Source: Siphonodentalium dalli
Lineage: Eukaryota; Mollusca; Scaphopoda; Gadilida; Siphonodentaliidae
Direction of reading: 5' to 3'
DNA: 64,000 nt
Assembly (NCBI GenBank): GCA_032622095.1
Contig: CP136065.1
Location: forward strand, 212,826,151 to 212,890,150
The translations under genes were made by a program, and so were the position numbers. Below are positions 33,700 to 45,546 of this stretch, one piece after another. Under the pieces are notes generated by a model. The model was not told the DNA's origin. It saw nothing but the letters and a program-made list of their open reading frames with translations, and did no database searches. Position 1 is the first letter of the stretch. Every line of letters starts with the position of its first letter.

Positions 33700-34460
33700 C
33701 ATCAGGCATACATAATTCTAAGTCCAATCATTTCCATTGGAATCAGCTGAAAAAATGTATTTTACCTAAGATATTCGTAATTTTGTAAATATGACCACAA
33801 GTTGTCAATTGGATTATTTTACTGAGCTGTAGTTACCTAGCAACCATTGTTAACGAGACAATGAATGCATGTGCGATGAAAACCCGATAACTATCGATTC
33901 CGTGGTAGTACACATAGTGTTAAGTATTTCCGCCAGGCGTTTAGTGATTTACAAAGTGTTATGACCAGTGAAGATTTATAATACATTGGAGGGTGGGTAT
34001 ACAATATACACTAATTAATGTGTGGGCACATGATAAATGTCCTGCAGACTAACTTGTTGTGAAGTTTAGCCCCGAAACGTCACAGAGAAGGCCTCAACAT
34101 GTCACTGAGAAGAGTAACAAAAAATACATTTTCTCGTTCAGGTGGCTGCATAGCAATTGACAGCATGGTATAAAATGATGTCACAAGCCATTGGATGCTA
34201 TCATATGTGAAAACTAAACCGCCAATATGTAATTAACAACTACTACAGTGCAATTAAATGCCGTAAAACATCGTCATATAGATGTTTTAATATTTCGGGT
34301 AGTTGCCTAGCAACCATTGCTAAGGAGAGTTCCATATCGATGTGGTCTATATCTGAAAATAATCAGTATATGGTTCAAGCAACATATGTGCCAAGTTTCA
34401 TGCTTTTATCATACTTTGTGCAATTCTGACACCAAGCGCCTGGACTTTGAAATTATCAAC
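33700..34460 (+). repeat. Diverged copy of the 'tagcaacc / caagtttcatgctttta' modules
   Basis: 'gtagttacctagcaaccattgtt' at 33830 and 'gtagttgcctagcaaccattgct' at 34305 correspond to the array at 19400-20650. 'gtgccaagtttcatgctttt' followed by 'caccaagcgcctggact' at 34385-34445 corresponds to 20715-20785. With 32215-32690 and the minisatellite this reproduces the module order of the 5.4-kb duplication. Confidence 0.65.
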
Positions 34461-34616
34461 AATTATATATGACCAAACATTGAGACCCATTTCTTCCAAA
34501 TAAATTGATAAATATTCTTCAATACCTGAAAGGTGGATAATAATTTTACATAATTCTAAATTAGGGCCACTACATCCCGAAACCAGAAAGTGGGCCCATG
34601 AAGTAGCTGAACTTAA

Positions 34617-35086
34617 AGGTACTCAACCCGATAAAACTCCTCTCAATTACTATTTCAATGGCTTCGGGGGTCAAAAATATTTGATTCGAGTCGAGGAAGT
34701 CACCCATCAAAGCTCAGATTTGTTAGATATCGATTTTAGAAATCTATTATTTTTCATTATCGGAAATACTATCTGGCCCAGAACTCAGTCAAATATGCGT
34801 TAAAATTACCACTTGATTTTAGAGTTATCCATCCTTGTCTGTTTGAATAGATTTTGAGTACACATCCAGAGCAGATTACGGCAGTTATAAGTACTCATCT
34901 CGAGAATAATACCAAATTTCAAAAATCAATATCTAATAACTCTGAGCTTTGTTTGATGGGTTCCTCGACTCCAATCAAATATTTTTTACCCCCAAAGCCA
35001 AAGCAATAGTAATATAGGACCCTCTGATCGGATTGTTGTTGTTGGAATCTGTTGAGATGGGGACCCTCTTTACGGGTTGAGTACCT
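34617..35086. mobile_element. TTAA-flanked foldback element, family B
   Basis: TTAA lies at 34613-34616 and 35087-35090. The ends are AGGTACTCAACCCG and CGGGTTGAGTACCT. The arms continue inward for about 125-170 bp ('tcgagtcgaggaagtcaccca' at left, 'tgggttcctcgactcc' at right) around a centre of about 170 bp (34745-34910). It is 470 bp long and non-coding. The target site suggests piggyBac-type mobilisation. Confidence 0.85.
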
Positions 35087-35129
35087 TTAAACACTCGAAC
35101 CCTAGTGAGCAATCGAGTTATATTATTAA

Positions 35130-35370
35130 CCCTGTCATGACTGGAACTTACTGAAATTTTGCCAAAACCTGTGCCAATGCATTCTCTTATATATGCGAGT
35201 CGCCCATGGGACGCATATATAAGAGAATGCATTGGCCTAACAATAATTACATTGACATTGTAAGCCAGTGCATTATCTTATGCATGCGAGGCTCTCTGTG
35301 GGAGAGTCGCATATAATGCACTGACACAGGGTCTTTAATGGTGCACCATCGCAGCTCCCGTCATGAAAGG
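35130..35370. mobile_element. TTAA-flanked double-hairpin element, family C
   Basis: TTAA lies at 35126-35129 and 35371-35374. The ends CCCTGTCATGACTGG and (reverse) CCTTTCATGACGGG match. Inside are two hairpins, 35165-35238 ('ccaatgcattctcttatata' arms) and 35258-35325 ('cagtgcattatctta...ataatgcactg'), which are themselves inverted relatives. It is a close relative of 26706, 43857-43976 and 54083-54474. Confidence 0.85.
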
Positions 35371-35476
35371 TTAACAAATTCTTAACTACGAGAAAATGAT
35401 AAGTGTGATCGATTCCACATATAAAGTAAAGCCATCTTACATATTCCGGGGCTGCAGTCATGTCCCGTCTCGTTAA

Positions 35477-35843
35477 AGTGATATGAAACACTCCGGTAGG
35501 GTGATCAAACAGAAATGGAGAATAATCTGGCTCAATATAGTTATTTGTTTTATGAATATTAATCCAAATTGACAACACACCGTCATTCTCATATATTAAT
35601 TAAATGCAATGACTCTCGATGGCGAAACATTTGTGTTCGTTTATCGCCGATAGTTGCGTCCCGAATCGAGATGTAAATATTTACAATTGAGCGTAGTTCA
35701 GACGATGTTTTCTATGGAGTGGTATTGTCTATTTATTTGAAAATTTCGGTGATGTTAGTAGAATTCTACATTCCCCATGTTGGCATAGCGCCCGAGTACT
35801 AACCTATCAATTCCACGCACCCGAACAAGTACATAATATGTCA
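35477..35843 (+). mobile_element. Family A miniature element, copy 3
   Basis: TTAA lies at 35473-35476 and 35844-35847; it is 367 bp long. It begins AGTGATATGAAACACTCC and ends ACATAATATGTCA. Its orientation is opposite to copies 1 and 2. Only about 100 bp separate it from the family C element on its left. Confidence 0.8.
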
Positions 35844-35849
35844 TTAAAA

Positions 35850-36231
35850 TAAAATGATCGTACGGAACTGCCCAGAAGAGGGGGCAGCAATTAATCTACT
35901 CTTTATTATCATAGTATAATCCTCCCTCTCCTGGTTAGCTCTCCGGGTGAGGAACAGGCCAACACACTTATGCCACATCTCCTCCATGTGTCACTATTTG
36001 TCACTCATGTACATATTCTTCGGAAAAACAATGCAAAATAAAACAACTTATGTATGGCCGTAACATATTCCTCAATCAAAACAAGCAGTATTCACAATCG
36101 ACATTTCTTTGACCACCTAAAAATAGAGTCAATTTCCACATTATTGTTGATAACAGATCTCATGATCTTGTTTGTGGTTAGAAATTATACAGGTATTGCA
36201 AGATGATTGAACAGGTCACGGCATAAAGTCA
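35850..36231. other. Unassigned DNA
   Basis: I see nothing that I can name between the TTAA elements. Confidence 0.35.
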
Positions 36232-36235
36232 TTAA

Positions 36236-36753
36236 AGATACGGGCGGTGTTGGCGGTGGGTATATACTGTTAAAATATTCACTTCCATCAAAAACCGTCA
36301 TAAACAGAAATAATAGTAAAATATAGACATACTTTTGTCTTATACCAATCAGAAATATGGCATAAACAGTATGTTATTGTCAAATGTGTTCTTTTGTTAT
36401 GTAAACAAAAGCAAAAAAACGTTACAGGACCTGGCTTTTGTTTAGATCCGGATATGGTAAACATGAACAACGTTATTTGTTACTGTTTTCCTGATATGGA
36501 AATAATAAAGAGCGTTTATATCATTTGTGTGTGATTAACCAATAGAATTGCGCTGTGTTATGTAAACAGAAGCACAACTTCTGTATCACGAACAGTCTCT
36601 TGTTAACGTACACCATCGTACGTCTTGACGACAATATACTATTTACGCGCTGATTATGTTTGGCATATGAGAAAAACTATATTTTAATATTCCTTCTGTT
36701 GATGGCGATTTGGACAAATATGAATATTTCGGCAACGAACGCCGCCCGTGCAT
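36236..36753. mobile_element. TTAA-flanked element, family D, uninterrupted copy
   Basis: TTAA lies at 36232-36235 and 36754-36757. The ends are AGATACGGGCGGTG and, reversed, ATGCACGGGCGGCG. It is 518 bp and non-coding. Internally the 'tcctgatatggaaataat' and 'tatgtaaac' blocks are mirrored around the middle. It is the reverse-orientation relative of 39076-41184 and contains the empty site for the element nested there ('aatactatttacgcgctga' near 36640). Confidence 0.85.
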
Positions 36754-36759
36754 TTAATC

Positions 36760-37746
36760 TTGTACTTCCGGGGAACTAACAAAGGCACCGACTTAGCCCT
36801 TTCGAAAAAGGCCATGGTTCTTGGCATTGTCCTACTGAAACCCAATGGAAGTATTCAGTTTAATTTCACATAAATATGTTATCGCCATAGCATTATATAA
36901 TTATTTATAATTATTATCCATTCCTTAACAAACACTCTTTCTGGTTGGACAAAAGCCACCATGTGATAATTACAAGTCATATTGGACTCCCGAATGTCAT
37001 ATTTGACTCCCCAAGTGTGTAATATGACTTTTATCGGGACTGTGAAGTCACGAATTAACTATTGCGAAATGAATCGGTGAAATTGTGATGCGCGCGCAAC
37101 ACTTGTTGATTGTGTAAAGTATGAGTTTTTATTATACTGCGTGTCTCGTCCAATATGACTTTTCACCACAACTTGGACTCGTACAAGAAAAACACATACT
37201 GTGCACAACATTGTATAATGCCATTTGTATTATCAATCTATATGCTTATCCAAATTTTGGGAATAAAACTTTAGTGGTTATTTTTGGTATTTGTCAGCAC
37301 TTAATTCTCAATAAAAGCCTGTATTTGATCATCAGAAAACATGATTTGGAACAGTAAATACGGAAATGAGAACAAAAACCTCAATGCGGAAGTGAAACGT
37401 CTGCTAAATCCACCAAAATAACTTTATATTATGTTATTCCGATAACATATGTGAATATATATAATTACTGTAGGATCCTGCGAACCTAACATTTTAGTTC
37501 TAAAAATGTTCCCTCTCATATAATACCATATGTATCTCCTATGTCATTATCACCCGGTCGTTTTGAAATTTTGAACATGGTAAATGTAACATATTATTGT
37601 GGGAGTTAATTATCCAGACGGTTTTCCAACCTTCTTCTGGTTGTCGCGTGATTGGACAATTTGCCATTTAAAAAAGAAATCATACTTTCAACTTTGAGGC
37701 TCAACAACAGCACGTATTGATGGGAATACTACGTGAACAGTGTTTG
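36760..37746. other. Unassigned DNA
   Basis: No exon or array. A plus frame at 37121-37357 (starting from ATG) shows no motif. A small direct repeat 'ccgaatgtcatatttgactccc' type lies near 36985-37030. Confidence 0.35.
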
Positions 37747-37750
37747 TTAA

Positions 37751-38109
37751 AGTGATGTGAAACACTCCGGTAGGGTGATCAAACAGAAATGGAGAATAAT
37801 CTGGCTCAATATAGTTATTTTTTATGAATATTAATCCAAATTGACAACATTCTCATTTATTAATTAAATGCAATGACTCTCGATGGCGAAATCATTTGTG
37901 TTCGTTTATCGCCGATAGTTGCGTCCCGAGTCGAGATGTAAATATTTACAATTGAGCGTAGTTCAGACGATGTTTTCTATGGAGTGGTATGGTCTATTTT
38001 TTTGTGGAAATTTTCGGTGATGTTAGTAGAATTCTACATTCCCCAAGTTGGCATAGCACCCGAGTACTAACTTATCAATTCCACGCACCGAACAAGTCCA
38101 TAATATGTC
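37751..38109 (+). mobile_element. Family A miniature element, copy 4
   Basis: TTAA lies at 37747-37750; the right flank reads TTTA, one change from TTAA. It is very similar to copy 3 and in the same orientation. Confidence 0.75.
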
Positions 38110-38114
38110 TTTAC

Positions 38115-38885
38115 GTGTCACAATCCTCACTGCGTGGGACTTTCTTGATGAACGATCAGAACATGATATTCATCACGTAGGCTATCTTTACACAAAACGC
38201 ATTTTAAATAACTGGCATTTTACCTTTTGTCTATGGTTTTCTTGATAGTTACTGATCGTTACTTGAAATATTTGCGGCACTATTGAATCCGTCGGTTGTG
38301 TTGACATCGATTGATACAAACAGTCTGGGAGTGTATACATACGGTACTAGTATATCCACACAATGAACAACGTACGCATTTTGATCCAAAGTATGTCCTT
38401 CAAAAAAGTGCCCTAACACTGGCTGTATATACATGTACTTGAACGTCGAACAGCGGTAACAGATCAATCAGTAGCTGTTTCTTGTGAATAGCGTCTTTTA
38501 TCAATAGTTTGATGAAAGTATTGTTTCATTTTAAAACTCCATCGACAACGCTGGTCCAGTTCTTTGTATCAACATAGTGTCGATGCGTACGTTACATGCT
38601 TGTATTCCACACCCGTTAACGTGAGGCATAGGTATTCAACGGAATCCAAGTCATTGAATACATATTATTATTGTATATATTCCGGTACAGTGGTAAACTA
38701 TTTAACCAGGAACTAATATTCTTGTTGAGGTTGTCGCCAAGAAAACTGACGTAGATCACGTCAAAGATCCGCTTATGGTGATTCCCCGATCATTACTATA
38801 GTTATTCATCATACTTAATCGCAGTACAGGTAGAATTGAACTTATCGGACACAACGGTGTAGAATAAATACAGAACATAACTTGC
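38115..38885. other. Unassigned DNA
   Basis: I see nothing that I can name; a minus frame at 38249-38467 has no motif. Confidence 0.35.
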
Positions 38886-38894
38886 TTCATAATT

Positions 38895-39018
38895 TCGAAT
38901 CTTTTATTGAACTCGTTGCGGACGGCGAATATATAATTACATTTCGATTGGCTACGCTCTCGCGGAATATATCCTTACGCCATCCGCAACTCATTCGATA
39001 AAAGATTCTCGATTAACA
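38895..39018. repeat. Imperfect hairpin
   Basis: 'cgaatcttttattgaactcg' plus 'ttgcggacggcg' at left pairs with 'cgccatccgcaactcattcg' plus 'ataaaagattctcg' at right. The loop contains 'ggctacgctctcg'. It lies just outside the family D element. Confidence 0.7.
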
Positions 39019-39190
39019 ACCGCGTTGTGTTCTGGCTGTTTATAAGACCTAAAATACCACATAAATATATATTAAAGGCACGGGCGGCGTTCGTTGCAGA
39101 AATATTCATATTTGTTCAAATCGCCATCAACAGAAGGAATATTAAAATATATATAGTTTTGTTCATATGCCAAACATAATCACCGCATTA

Positions 39191-40447
39191 GGGTACGTCC
39201 ATACGCTGGCAATATTGCACTGCAAACTGCAAAAATGCCAGCTGCAAAATTGCCAAAACGGATTAATTTCTGCCCGCTGTCAACAAATCAGCGTTAGTAG
39301 TGATCAATGAACGAGAGCCGTTTTGCGTGATTGATGAGCTGTTTGCAATATATTTGAACACGATGCGTGTTGGTGTTCTTAGGCCAGTCAAAATAATGTC
39401 ACTTGACATGTTGGAATGTGATATCGCCACGGCCAGCTCTCTGGCTGGGATACTGCTCGTATGTGAGTACAATAAACGCCACCTAGACAGGAGATGATGG
39501 GTCCTCACTTGGCTCAACTAAGATAACCGACGAATTCAAATCTTCCCGGGTATCATCCCAAACTCCAAATTTGTCATTCCAATAATTTTAGTCACAAACT
39601 CGTTGATCTTCATGTTAAGCAAAACAATAAGTTAAGAAAAACGGGTGGGGGGGGACGTGATTCTGATGTTAAACAAAACAAAGAAATCAAATAAATAGTT
39701 ACACAAGTTAATCAAAAGCATACAATATATTGTTATTAAAATGGCATGAATAATTATATAGGCCCATATATGCTTTATCAATGCCAAAGACTAACATCCC
39801 ATTATCCCTATACTGTCAGACCCCGCCCCCACCACCACGACACAAGCAGTCACTTTTAAACCACTACAATTACATCGATATTGCAGTCTGGGTAGATGAT
39901 GTTGCCACGTTTTCGAACCCCAGCTTGATCTGAATTGAGTGATATCTCAATGTGCCATTCTGATCGATACATGACCATTTTGATAACAATTGAGAATTTG
40001 TACACGTTCACTGAAGTAAGCACATTTGAAGTAATGCATGGATACTCATAGTGAGTCCTGCAACCACCTCCCCTATATAGCTCCCACATTTATGACTCGA
40101 GAAGCATCACTGTTGGTACTCTTTGTGTCACGTCATATCATCATATCCTCATATAACGTAGATCCGTACACATGTATAATTAAGTGTGTATGGGAATAGC
40201 AGAGAACACACCCGATCCCACTCGATCGTACCAAAAGGATGGTACAGACACAATCAATTATTGTTAGTGGCCTTGTTTTGTGGCCACCGACAGAGAGGTA
40301 TACGCCGTTATCATATATCATTGTTGATTGTTGACGATCAGACACGAGCTAGTCGGTAGCTGGCAAAAATGCCAGCTAACAAAACAAACTTTGCAGCTGG
40401 TATTTTTGCAGTTTGCAGTGCAATATTGTCAGCGTATGAACGTACCC
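39191..40447 (+). mobile_element. Harbinger-like non-autonomous element, copy 1 (nested)
   Basis: The target duplication TTA lies at 39188-39190 and 40448-40450. Terminal inverted repeats start GGGTACGTCCATACGCTGG and extend at least 55 bp inward ('gcaatattgcactgcaaac', 'atgccagctgcaaa'). A 3-bp TWA target and such ends suit the PIF/Harbinger superfamily (family knowledge). Near the left end a frame (39351-39497) encodes MRVGVLRPVKIMSLDMLEC..., also present in copy 2. The rest shows no DDE transposase. Confidence 0.85.
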
Positions 40448-40930
40448 TTAATAGTATATTTTGGTCAATACGTACGATGTTGTACGTAAACAAGAGCCTG
40501 CTCGTGTTACAGAAGTTTTGCTTCTGTTTACAGAACGCAGCGCAATTATCATGGTTAATCACACACAACTGATATAAACGCTATTTATTATTTCCATATC
40601 AGGAAAACAGAGAGGTATACGCCGTTATCATATATCACCGTTGATTGTTGACGATCAGACACGACCCAGCACGAGCTAGTCGGTAGCTGGCAAAAATGCC
40701 AGCTAACAAAACAACCTTTGCAGCTGGTATTTTTGCAGTTTGCAGTGCAATATTGCCAGCGTATGAACGTACCCTTAATAGTATATTTTGGTCAAGACGT
40801 ACGATGTTGTACGTAAACAAGAGCCTGCTCGTGTTACAGAAGTTTTGCTTCTGTTTACAGAACGCAGCGCAATTCTAATGGTTAATCACACACAACTGAT
40901 ATAAACGCTCTTTATTATTTCCATATCAGG
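40291..40930 (+). repeat. Direct tandem duplication of about 317 bp
   Basis: The unit starts 'cagagaggtatacgccgtta' at 40291 and again at 40608. Each contains the Harbinger-like right terminal repeat and the following family D segment. The second unit has about 10 extra bases ('cccagcacga' region). The two similar plus frames (40369-40572, 40696-40878) are by-products. Confidence 0.85.
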
Positions 40931-41189
40931 AAAACATAAACAAATAACGCTCTTTATGTTTACCATATCCGGATATAAACAAAAGCCAGGTTCTGTAACG
41001 TTTTTTTGCTTTTGTTTACATAACAAAGGGAAAAACATTTGACAATAACATACTGTTTATGTCATATTTCTTATTGGTATAAGAACAAGGTATGTCTATA
41101 TTTTATTATTATTTCTGTTTATGGCGGTTTTTGACGGAGGTGAATATTTTAACAGCATACCCACCGCCAACACCGCCCGTATCTTTAAA

Positions 41190-42540
41190 GACCTCGAATT
41201 TAGTAAAAATGTGACCCAGTTTTTAAAAACATTGTTTCATTTGTCTAACGTCAGTGGAACACTGGTCCGGTGCTTGTTGTCAAACTATATCGATACGTAC
41301 GTTAGAAACTGTTATACAGACTGTATATACCACATAATGATTTATTCCCATCCTCAAATTTTGAACAAAAACTGGGACCCGATTTGTCTATGGCATGCGA
41401 CAAATAAAGAACGTTCCGAGAGTATATAGAGCCTATATACATCAGTATTGTGTTTATTTACCGAACGAATAACTACCTACGCATTGAGCTCGGTGCCGTG
41501 TGTGTGTGTGTGCAACGTAATGGGCGTAGTACGCGTGACGTCACATAACATTTACACTATACTGTGCCCTTGAAATTTCCGACCTCGTGTACACTTTTTT
41601 CGAGAAAGAAAAAATCGCGTGACCTACGGCAGTGGTTGTGCAAAAGAACATAATCAGCAATTAATCGACCAACGAGATGAACATAGAATTGGCTACTTCA
41701 CAAGTTAACCACAGCTTCTGAAGAATCCCTATGTGATATATCTATTTCTTATAAGTTATTATAACTAAATAATTTCATTTTTCATCAATTTTCGTTGGTT
41801 ACCTAAATTTAGAAGACTGAACCTGTCATGTCTCATGACCACTAATTTCGCCTCACTAGACGACATATATTCATAGACACGCTTCAATTACTATAAAACA
41901 AGGGACATTCATATATGGGGGGGGGGTACAGGTATATACGTACAGCGCCTCCATATGAACCCTCCTGGAGGTAGCGACCCCTTCCCTGGAATCCGCAATC
42001 CAGCTTAAAACAGACGCTGGCATCCGGGATAGTCCACAATAGAGAGGCGACATTCAGTATATTACTGGCTAATTAGGTTAAAAATAAAATCACGATTAAA
42101 GTCATGGTGAAAATTAAATTACGATTAAAGTCAAAAGAAGAGATTAAAATTGAAACTAGACTTCATTAGCCATACTAATAATAATTCGATAATGAAATAA
42201 CATTAGCGTGAATCACACATTAAAGAGACTCAAGTCTTTTGAATTGGGTTGATGCGAAATAACATAAACGTCTTGAAAACAACTTTCAACAATTAAGTAT
42301 GCCGGTACACATGACAAAATGGATTGATTTTGTTCTTAGTTTCATTATTGATAACTCTCCAATAATGAGATTCGGCATGTCAAAAACCATTGGTACATAA
42401 ACTTCACTGTTATGTACAGTGAAATTACCGATAAAGGACAAATTACTCCAAAAAGATGCCAAAGTATGGCTAAATGCGTGACAACCATTTGACATAGTTT
42501 TCGGTGGATTGACAGCTTATGATATATTTATTCTGCCATA
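41190..42540. other. Unassigned DNA
   Basis: There is a short GT run at 41497-41510 and a G10 tract near 41920. No convincing exon. A minus frame at 42286-42495 is open but shows no motif. Confidence 0.35.
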
Positions 42541-42612
42541 TAATAATAATAATAATAATAATATTTGTATAGCACCTATCCCCCGTAAGGGGCCCTAAGT
42601 ACTTTACACATT
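42541..42612 (-). mobile_element. SINE 3' tail, reversed
   Basis: (aat)n followed by 'atttgtatagcacctatcccccgtaagggg' is the reverse complement of a SINE 3' end with its microsatellite tail. The element's head is not recognisable further right. Confidence 0.5.
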
Positions 42613-42667
42613 ATATAAATATACAACAAATGCACAAGCAAAATAATCAATAGATATGTGGAATCTA

Positions 42668-43310
42668 ATATCTATTTTGGGACTTCTGTCTGTTTGTTTG
42701 TTGTTTGTTTGTTAGCTATGGCCGGGAAAACTGCCGGACGGATTGAGCCCAAACTTCCTATCTAAGGGTAAAATAGCAGATGGGGTGTCATCGCACCGCT
42801 TCTGAGAACGTCAGAGCACTCATTCTCCAATCCCCTGCCACCGCAATGGGAATTCATGTGTTAATCTCGTGATAGTTAAAGAGCGTTCGTATCCGCAGTG
42901 TCGTTGATAAAGAGCGTGTAGGTGTCCAGACATGCGCGTGTTGTGTCTGTGTACAGACATGAGCGTGTTGTGTGATTCTTAAGTCTGTGTTCGTACTTAG
43001 GGGTTCCTGGGAATGGGGGAGATTTTCATCGGGTCAGTTTTTCCGCCCGATGTCACCTTCACCTCGAAACGGGTTCCCACAAATGATCTAATATATATTT
43101 TGGGACTTCTGTCTGTTTGTTTGTCTGTTAGCTATGGCCGGGAAAACTGCTGGACGGATTTCGACGAAATTTGATACCTACGGGTCATTTTTTCCGGGGA
43201 GTGTTTTGGACGGGTCAAATAGTGACTCCGACATTGACCTTCAAAATGGTCAATTCAAGGTCAAAGCCCGGACGAAGTCGGGTCACCTGCTAGTTATATA
43301 TATACCATCA
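42668..43310. repeat. Two copies of a dispersed repeat with gtctgtttgtttgtt start
   Basis: 'tattttgggacttctgtctg' followed by 'tttgtt...agctatggccggg' occurs at about 42670 and 43093. The second copy runs on through 'gacggatttcgacgaaattt' to 'cgaagtcgggtcacctgcta', whose reverse complement is an ACTAGCAGGTGACCC end, the same kind of end seen at 18251, 55797 and 58637. The frame at 43134-43373 is part of the repeat. Confidence 0.65.
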
Positions 43311-43390
43311 GTTTTTGTTGTTAGTTTTCTTTGTGTCGGGATAGCGTCGTCGGATAATAGGATTTTTCAATGAAAATCGAAAATCGGTAA

Positions 43391-43560
43391 GCAAACAGGA
43401 TTGCCGCATTTCATTTGGTAGAGAGTTCCAAATGTCGGGACAGGCTACAGAGAAAGACGACGGTCATAAGATTGGCACCTTATGGACAGAGAAGGGACGA
43501 TTCACCTGAATGAAGTGTTCGACTGGGAGTGTATTGATTTATCAGACTGTTAATATATTA
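43391..43560 (-). pseudogene. Possible LINE reverse-transcriptase C-terminal remnant
   Basis: The minus strand reads FSVACPDIWNSLPNEMRQ, the form of the conserved 'AxxxWNSLPxxIR' block near the C-terminus of LINE polyproteins. It is preceded by a stop-containing stretch with HFIQVNRPFSVHK. No catalytic motifs lie nearby, so at best it is a short relic. Confidence 0.45.
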
Positions 43561-43856
43561 ATGAGGCGCCCCATTCGTGAATTTTCAAAAAATCTCAATT
43601 CAAACTCAATTTGAATGATAAAATAATCCTTTATAACCAATATATGCTATATATAGTACTACATGTGTAATAGCACAGGGGGGGGCTCACGCACTGGCTG
43701 ATTCTTTGCAAGAAGTGCTACAGATAATTTGAGAGTAAGCGTTAAACATTTATCGGCCATTTAATAATTTCTGACAACTAATGCTTATCCCACATAACCT
43801 GAGACATTAAAATAAATCCAAACTCAAATACATTGGCCTATATTTACATTTACATT

Positions 43857-43980
43857 TTAAGCCAGTGCATTCTCTTATATATGCGATGTTCCCTTTGTGA
43901 GACTCACATATATTAAGATAATTCACTGGAACATAATCTTTAATGCTGCACCAACGCAGCTCCCTTCGTGAATGGGTTAA
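43857..43980. mobile_element. Family C hairpin element, partial
   Basis: The right end 'ctttaatgctgcacc...cgcagctccc...gggTTAA' (TTAA 43977-43980) matches the right end of 35130-35370. The hairpin 'cagtgcattctcttatatat...' is decayed on its right arm. A TTAA at 43857-43860 abuts the left side, but the expected left terminal sequence is missing. Confidence 0.6.
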
Positions 43981-44955
43981 GCTGCATAATAATGCTTTAG
44001 TTTTACTCCACAGACGCTCTCAGGTACTATTCAGGCAACTTCTGGACAAGCGACAATCTCAGGATGTCCAATTTTGCCGCAAGCTGCTGCCTGGAAATAG
44101 GGATGTCACTTTACAGGGTGGATAACGTGACAAACACAGCAAATGTGGCGAAATACACATACTACTCGTGAGTTTATAATCGGGATATATATAAGAAATG
44201 AACGATTCGATATGGTTTCAATCTGGTCGTGGGATGCACATCTATTTGGCATTGCCAACTACTTTTGGGAGTGTGGTAATTTTCGACAGAAAGCAATAAG
44301 CGAGATCACTGAGTCGCGGCCGTATTGGATTCATTCAGCTCCGTTCTGTGGCTTCAGATCACCCGGCTCCGGTTTAGTGGTTCTAGTGTTACAGGTCAAA
44401 GTTTCCATATATGGAGCTTTTTATTATTCATGACTTCGATATATGGAAATTCGTGCTACTCCAGAAAATTGACATGCAGCACTATAACACGGAACCGGGC
44501 CTGGTAGATCAAACATGGCCGCCAGTTAGCTACAGGGCGTATAGAGCGATCTATTTTGATAACAATGAACCAACTTTTATGCGGTCCAATGCTCTATACA
44601 TGAGGCAAGTAGTTTTTTAAAGACATTTTCAAATCCCCCTATCTTTCAGGTGTGCCGCGATGGATAAACGGTGTTGGTCTTATTCCTCTATTACTTTCCA
44701 TACCGAAATATACACACACGCTATAATTATATTACATACAATACATGTACAACAAATCAAATTTTCTTTTGTCTGATATCCATGCATATATTATTGTCCT
44801 TTTTTATTGTTCATATATATATTGCTGCACATTGGACAGGTTGTTTTGTATCGGGCCGGGGCAAGCCTAATTGGCCAGCACTTGTTCCCCTAACCATATT
44901 GTCATAATTATATTTGGCAATACAAATATGTTTAACATAAAGAGCGATCTGGCAC
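43981..44955. other. Unassigned DNA with doubtful exons
   Basis: An acceptor-like 'agttttactccacag' at 44014 opens a plus frame (RYYSGNFWTSDN..., about 50 codons to a stop at 44170) that looks protein-like, but no donor follows. Frames at 44143-44620 are open without motifs. I do not call a gene. Confidence 0.3.
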
Positions 44956-44962
44956 CGGAACA

Positions 44963-45514
44963 AGCCATCATCATTATCGTCATCATCAGCATCGTCTTCG
45001 TCAGTATCATCATCAGCACCGTCGTCATCATCATTATCAGCAGCAGCATCGTCGTCATCATCATCATCGTTGTCATCATCATCATTATCATCATCAACAT
45101 CGTCGTCATCATCATGATCAGCATCATGGTCGTCATTATTATCATCATCATCGTTATGATCACCACCAGCATCGTCATCATCATGATGATCATCGGCATC
45201 GTGGTCGTCATCATTATCGTCATCATCATTGTCATCATCAGCATCGTCGTCATCATCATTATCATCATCACCATATCATCATCAGCATCGTCGTCATCAT
45301 CATTATAATCATCACCATAGTCGTCATCATAATTATCATCATCAGAATCGTCGTCATCATCATTATCATCAGCACCGTCGTCATCATCAGCATCATCGTC
45401 TTCATCATTATTATCATCAGCAGCATCGTCGTCATCATCATCATCATCGTCGTCGTCATCGTCACCGTCAGCGTCGTCGTCATCATCGTCGTCATCGTCA
45501 TCATCGTCATCATC

Positions 45515-45546
<32 letters not shown>

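Larger units (their letters stand above)
39076..41184. mobile_element. Family D element interrupted by a nested transposon and a tandem duplication
   Basis: TTAA lies at 39072-39075 and 41185-41188. The ends are AGGCACGGGCGGCG and, reversed, AGATACGGGCGG, in inverse orientation to 36236-36753. It is expanded from about 520 bp to 2109 bp by the insert 39191-40447 and by a direct duplication of about 317 bp (40291-40607 repeated from 40608) that copies the right end of the nested element together with the adjacent family D sequence. Confidence 0.88.

Noticed and set aside
44014-44170. Possible exon RYYSGNFWTSDN... after an acceptor-like site
   Set aside because: There is no donor before the stop and no family match. 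An alternative frame gives ABC-transporter-like text just as poorly.
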